Of a stretch of 44,776 nucleotides of DNA, positions 41,499-44,776 are shown in pieces. Numbering within the stretch: position 1 is the first letter of the stretch; each line of letters opens with the position of its first letter. The DNA is from Streptomyces lacrimifluminis (GTDB lineage Bacteria > Actinomycetota > Actinomycetes > Streptomycetales > Streptomycetaceae): positions 1 to 44,776 of the forward strand of contig NZ_BMMU01000043.1 of assembly GCF_014646095.1 (NCBI RefSeq). Reading direction: 5' to 3'. The notes under the pieces are model-generated. The model saw only the letters and a list, made by a program, of their open reading frames with translations, made no database searches and was not told the origin of the DNA. Made by a program: the position numbers and the translations under genes.

Positions 41499-42135
41499 GA
41501 CCCACGGAGAGTGCCCCGGTGATCGCGGCGGCGTGCCGGTAGGCGCTGTGGGCCGCCGCGAGGACCTGGTCCTGCGCCTCGGGGTCGGTGAGGGTCTGGT
41601 CCATGCGGGAGGCGAAGCGCGCCCAGCGGTCGCGGTCGCCGCTCGTGTAGTAGGCGACGCCGTCCGTGCCCGGCAGGCGGTAGGCGGCGGTGACATGCGG
41701 GTGCAGGAAGAGGGCGCCGAGCGTCGAGCCCTCCATGACATAGAGGAAGCCGAGGAGGGCGCGGAGGTCGGCGTCGACGGCCCGCTGCCGTATCTCCGCG
41801 GTGAACGCCTCGGCCTCTTCGACCGCCCAAGGGCCGGGCGCGGTGCCGAGGTTCGCGAAGTAGGCCAAGTCACGCTCGATGAGGGGAAGTTTGCCGAGGT
41901 CCGGCGACCACACAGGGTCGGCGGAGGAGTCCGCGACGCGGGAGAGTTCCCCTTCGAGGGTCTCCAACACCACCCGGTAGGCGCCGAGTTGGCCCACGTA
42001 CCGCTCGACGGGAAGCGTTTCGGCGATCATCGCGCTCGCGAACGGGGTGGCCTCCAGGGCGTCGTGCCAGTCGCGGGTGCTCGTACGCAGCCGCTCGACC
42101 ATCGTGGCCGGGACCGGGACCGGGGCCGCCGTCAC
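41455..42135 (-). CDS. biliverdin-producing heme oxygenase-like protein
   Basis: The 226-residue protein has the heme oxygenase fold. TSTRDWHDALEATPF provides the proximal His24, and LLGFLYVMEGSTLGALFLHPHV (128-149) the distal helix with its Gly-rich kink, close to the BphO-type enzymes. It should open heme to biliverdin, iron and CO, although a heme-oxygenase-like oxygenase acting on another substrate is possible. GTG 42135 shares GTGA with the stop of the polyprenyl synthase gene, so the pair is translationally coupled. Its C-terminal codons lie within the 3' end of the acyl-CoA dehydrogenase gene on the other strand. Confidence 0.8.
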   Translation of the reverse strand: MTAAPVPVPATMVERLRTSTRDWHDALEATPFASAMIAETLPVERYVGQLGAYRVVLETLEGELSRVADSSADPVWSPDLGKLPLIERDLAYFANLGTAPGPWAVEEAEAFTAEIRQRAVDADLRALLGFLYVMEGSTLGALFLHPHVTAAYRLPGTDGVAYYTSGDRDRWARFASRMDQTLTDPEAQDQVLAAAHSAYRHAAAITGALSVGLSPPFPSPAPTPVR

Positions 42136-43295
42136 GCGCCGCTCCGCTGCTGGAGCGTCTCGTGGAGACGGTCGATGAGGTGACCCTTGCGTTCGATGGT
42201 GAGGTCGAAATAGGCCGCGCTGCGGTCGGACCGGCACACGCGGTACACGCTCTCCTTGGCCTCACGCTTCAGCCGGACGGCTTCGGCGGCGAGCGCGAGG
42301 AGGGTGGGTTCCAGCTCGGGACGACCGAGGACGTACGCCTTGAGCTGCTCCCCTGCGAGTGACCGTTCGGACGACTCCGGGTCGAGCAGTTCGAGGAAGA
42401 CCCGGTTGCTGAGCCCGTCGTAGTCCTCGTGGATCCGGCCCCCGCCGAACTCGGGCACGAAGTCGGTGAGGTCGTTGAACAGCTGGCTGGCCAGGCCGAG
42501 TTGGCGCATGGCGGCGTCCAGGACGTACTGCTCGTCGTCGATGACACGCAGACCCGTGAGCGCCGAGTCGAGCGGCATCCGGAAGAGCGTTCCGGTCTTG
42601 AGAGCGGCGAGTGACTCCCAGTAGGCCAGGCGCTCTTCGAGGGGCGCGGCCAGCAATTCGGCGCGGGTCTCGGCCGTACGCGTGGACAGGTCGACGGCCT
42701 GCCCGGTGAAGCCGCTCTCGACGGCACGCAGCAGACTGTCCACGACAGCGGGATCGGCCGCGTGCCGCAGGACGGCCGCGATCAGCCAGGAACCGGTGTT
42801 GAGCGCGAGGGGCACGCCGTGGGTGACGTGGAGCGCGGGTTCTCCGTAGCGGATGTCACTGCCGTCCTGGATGTCGTCGATGGCGACGAAGGCCTTGAGA
42901 AGGACCCGTACAGCCACGGCGGCCCGCCGGACGACGGCCAGGTCGGCCTCGGAATCGCCGCCCCCGGCCTCGTCGGGGAAACCCCGGTAGTTGCGATAGG
43001 CCCAGTACACCATCGACGGCCGCAGCGGGGCCCGGTTGCCGCCGGGCGCCCCGGCAGTCGGGGGCAACGCCTCCTGGCCCACCTTGGACCCGACGGCATC
43101 GGCGACGGGTTCGTAGAGGGAGCGCCGTAGGGCGGCCTCGTACACGGACTGCGAGGCGACCGCCCCAGGAGCGGTGAGCGAACCGAGAAACTCGGCCAAG
43201 TCGTCCTCCAGCAGAGCGGCATCGCTCCGCACCACGTCCGCTACCGCGTCCACCGCTCCCCCAGCCGCATCAGCGACCCTCTCCATGGCACCCAT
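42132..43295 (-). CDS. polyprenyl diphosphate synthase-like protein with altered second Asp motif
   Basis: The 387-residue protein is a trans-prenyltransferase-type all-helical enzyme. The first Asp-rich motif is DDIQD (140-144) in FVAIDDIQDGSDIRYG. The LKTGTLF segment (about 232-238) matches the conserved K-T. The second motif is NDLTD (274-278), with Asn for the first Asp. The arginines usually following the first motif (RRG) are replaced by IRYGEP. It could be a C15-C25 synthase with a shifted product, a terpene-cyclase-like relative or a non-catalytic subunit. The start is uncertain: ATG 43295 is preferred, ATG 43286 is possible, and codons upstream look non-coding. It is coupled to the heme oxygenase gene. 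Confidence 0.8.
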   Translation of the reverse strand: MGAMERVADAAGGAVDAVADVVRSDAALLEDDLAEFLGSLTAPGAVASQSVYEAALRRSLYEPVADAVGSKVGQEALPPTAGAPGGNRAPLRPSMVYWAYRNYRGFPDEAGGGDSEADLAVVRRAAVAVRVLLKAFVAIDDIQDGSDIRYGEPALHVTHGVPLALNTGSWLIAAVLRHAADPAVVDSLLRAVESGFTGQAVDLSTRTAETRAELLAAPLEERLAYWESLAALKTGTLFRMPLDSALTGLRVIDDEQYVLDAAMRQLGLASQLFNDLTDFVPEFGGGRIHEDYDGLSNRVFLELLDPESSERSLAGEQLKAYVLGRPELEPTLLALAAEAVRLKREAKESVYRVCRSDRSAAYFDLTIERKGHLIDRLHETLQQRSGA

Positions 43296-43570
43296 ACCCG
43301 CCCCAGCCTCCGCTTCCAGCTCCCACCCCCGACCCCCGTCGATACGCAGAGCGTGATCGCAACTGGCATATTTCGCAAGAGAGTTCGAGGACAGTGCGGC
43401 AGCCAGTACGGCGAAATCCGGCCACCGGGCGCGCCATATGGACCTACGCAGGTCTACACGGATCTGAATGCATGCCCCTTTGGCAAATTCCAACAGCAAA
43501 AGCCACTCGTACGGCTGAACGCATCACCTTGTCGCCATAGAAACGCATTGACCCCATTACGTTCCATCGC
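43296..43570. promoter_or_regulatory. divergent promoter region, lower GC
   Basis: This 275-bp stretch separates the minus-strand prenyl synthase and the plus-strand Rpn gene and is clearly less GC-rich than its flanks. It holds a small dyad (GACCT at 43441-43445 with AGGTC at 43450-43454) and, for the Rpn gene, TACGTT (43558-43563) 7 nt before its ATG. TTGCGA and TTGCCA words on the minus strand could be -35 boxes for the prenyl synthase. No gene is apparent. Confidence 0.4.
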
Positions 43571-44533
43571 ATGGTCAGCTCACCGCACGAGGCGATGCAC
43601 CAGATCTTCAGGGAGGACCCGGAGCTGTTCGCCCGAGCCCTTCCGAGGGCCGGCATCCCCTTCCCCAAACCCACGTCGATCCAGTTCCTGGACACCGATC
43701 TCGCCGAGATCAAGCCCGTGGAACGCCGCGTGGACACCCTGTTACGGATCAGCACGGCGGACAACGACGGCTATCTGCTCGCCTTCGAGTCCCAGGGCCA
43801 ACCGGACGAGAAGAAGCACAGCAGCTGGACGTACTACTTGGCGTACCTGTACGCGAAGTACAAGGTGCCCCCGATCCTGCTGGTCCTGTGCCGGGACAAG
43901 AACACCGCGTCCTGGGCCGCGAACCCGATCCGTATCGGCCTGCCGGCGCACACCAGCATCGCGGTCTTCCCCCTGGTCCTGGGCCCGGACAACCTGCCCA
44001 CGATCATCGACCCGGACGAGGCGGAACAGGACATCCCCCTGGCGGTCCTGTCCGCGCTCGCCCACGCCAAGGACCCGGCCCTCCCTGCGATACTGGATGC
44101 TCTGGCGACGGCGCTGGCCAACGTCGGCGGCAACGCCTTGGACGACTGGGCGGAATACACCGAAATCGGCCTGGGTGACACCCCGGCCCGCGCACTCTGG
44201 AGGAACCTCGTGGCCATGCGTCCCAGCCGCTTCCCGGGCAGCGGCACCATCGTGGAGGAGTACCGGATCAAGGGCTTCACGCAGGGGGAGGCCGAAGGCA
44301 AGGCCAAGGGTGAGGCCGAGGGCCGGGCCAAGGGTGAAGCCGAAGGTAAAGCCAAGGGCGAAGCCGAGGGCCGCGCCCAGGACATCCTCCGCATCCTCGA
44401 CCTCCGCGGCATCGACATCCCCGAGGCCGCCCGCGAACGCATCAGCGGCTGCACCGACCTGGACATGCTCGGCACCTGGTTCGACCGCTCACTCACAGCC
44501 GCTGACGCGGACGAGTTGTTCGCGGAGATGTAG
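43571..44533 (+). CDS. Rpn-family PD-(D/E)xK nuclease/transposase-like protein
   Basis: The 320-residue protein has the Rpn (recombination-promoting nuclease) core: VDTLLRI with Asp55, then LLAFESQGQ giving Glu73-x-Gln75, the E-x-Q form of the PD-(D/E)xK motif, and SSWTYYLAYLYAKY as the following helix. It should be a DNA endonuclease, and such proteins are often linked to mobile DNA or host conflict. Codon 58 is TTA (43742-43744), which needs the bldA tRNA in Streptomyces. Near the C-terminus is a repeat of GEAEGKAK/GEAEGRAK (44285-44380). No Shine-Dalgarno site is seen before ATG 43571, and a leaderless message is likely. Confidence 0.8.
   Translation: MVSSPHEAMHQIFREDPELFARALPRAGIPFPKPTSIQFLDTDLAEIKPVERRVDTLLRISTADNDGYLLAFESQGQPDEKKHSSWTYYLAYLYAKYKVPPILLVLCRDKNTASWAANPIRIGLPAHTSIAVFPLVLGPDNLPTIIDPDEAEQDIPLAVLSALAHAKDPALPAILDALATALANVGGNALDDWAEYTEIGLGDTPARALWRNLVAMRPSRFPGSGTIVEEYRIKGFTQGEAEGKAKGEAEGRAKGEAEGKAKGEAEGRAQDILRILDLRGIDIPEAARERISGCTDLDMLGTWFDRSLTAADADELFAEM
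44285..44380 (+). repeat. 24-bp tandem repeat in the Rpn gene (four copies)
   Basis: Four consecutive 24-bp units encode GEAEGKAK, GEAEGRAK, GEAEGKAK and GEAEGRAQ. The K/R alternation shows a higher-order 48-bp duplication. The repeat is in frame, so gain or loss of units changes only the length of a charged helical linker. Confidence 0.85.
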
Positions 44534-44701
44534 CCTCCGGAGCCGACAAGGACGGGCGCCACCAGAAGAGTCCACCGGCGGCGCGGCCCGGTCCCGCTTG
44601 GGGAGCTGCCCAGGGCGAGGATCAGCAGCGACTGAGCCCGGCGGTCACGGCGGCCTGAAAGACGGACAAGGCCGGAAGGCGGCCGAATCCCCCCATTCTT
44701 C
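44534..44701. other. intergenic region with no gene seen
   Basis: The stretch after the Rpn gene has no open frame with coding character and no strong hairpin. It may hold the terminator of the Rpn gene in a weak form. Confidence 0.4.
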
Positions 44702-44776
44702 TCACGTTATGAGCTCACTGAGCTTCTTCAGCGTTGCCGCTCCAGGGTGAGGACGGCTTTGGCGATTGACGTCATG
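44702..44776 (-). CDS. possible C-terminal end of a gene cut by the window edge
   Basis: On the minus strand one frame is open from the window edge to TGA at 44702-44704 and reads DVNRQSRPHPGAATLKKLSEL near its end. The helix-like ending looks like a real C-terminus, but the family is not recognisable from 24 residues. Another minus frame stops earlier. Confidence 0.25.
   Translation of the reverse strand, partial: HDVNRQSRPHPGAATLKKLSELIT

Noticed and set aside
43345..43380. BldD-like site before the polyprenyl synthase (AGTTGCGATCACGCT on the minus strand)
   Set aside because: Only one half fits the remembered consensus, and the start of the gene is uncertain, so it is not listed as a site.

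Overview
The window is high-GC DNA with GTG starts, Shine-Dalgarno sites of the GGAGG type, short 4-bp start/stop overlaps and several likely leaderless genes. Together with a four-gene conservon, Tat and Sec exported hydrolases, a leucine-degradation acyl-CoA carboxylase operon and a rare TTA codon, this points to a Streptomyces chromosome. From memory, the order of the speB, acyl-CoA dehydrogenase, TetR, accD1/accA1, hmgL and acdH-like genes resembles the S. coelicolor SCO2770-SCO2779 stretch. I could not check that here.

Layout. (1) 1-4845 is accessory DNA: gene debris with a 36-bp direct repeat and a Nudix fragment, a double hairpin, a SnoaL-like gene, and a compact three-gene module of a DUF262 (ParB/GmrS-like) protein, a RecF/OLD-like AAA ATPase with a DUF3696-type tail, and an unrecognised third protein. 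The module looks like a defence system and is the best candidate for something new. (2) 5186-8224 holds a MarR-GNAT fusion, a sugar-phosphate isomerase/epimerase and a divergent EPSP synthase read toward them. (3) 8727-16013 holds a Tat-exported GH3 hexosaminidase, a lipoprotein with a duplicated four-cysteine module, and a conservon (sensor kinase-like, roadblock, DUF742, GTPase) closed by a perfect 19-bp-stem terminator. (4) 16091-27980 is rich in exported and membrane proteins: an S37-type peptidase, a small secreted protein, a fused heterodimer-like ABC exporter, a phytase-like esterase, a beta-lactamase-like serine hydrolase, a GT39 mannosyltransferase-like protein, a secreted endonuclease I and a 55-residue superinfection-immunity-like membrane protein. 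(5) 28108-33659 holds a four-helix membrane protein, a TPP enzyme coupled to agmatinase, a predicted phosphatase and TesB. (6) 33775-41498 is a branched-chain acyl-CoA catabolic block: an LCAD/IVD-type acyl-CoA dehydrogenase, a TetR regulator with two 16-bp operators, and the accD1-accA1-hmgL-acd operon that takes isovaleryl-CoA-type substrates to HMG-CoA cleavage. (7) 41455-44776 holds a coupled heme oxygenase/polyprenyl synthase pair and an Rpn-family nuclease with a TTA codon and in-frame tandem repeats.

Regulation visible in the sequence includes paired TetR operators between tetR and accD1, a dyad over the GH3 promoter, hairpin terminators between convergent genes, and five genes whose -10-like hexamer lies exactly 7 nt before the ATG, as expected for leaderless mRNAs. 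A common streptomycete intergenic repeat occurs near 8290-8394 and 18150-18258, with a degenerate piece near 10589-10625. No rRNA, tRNA, CRISPR array or intact insertion sequence was seen.
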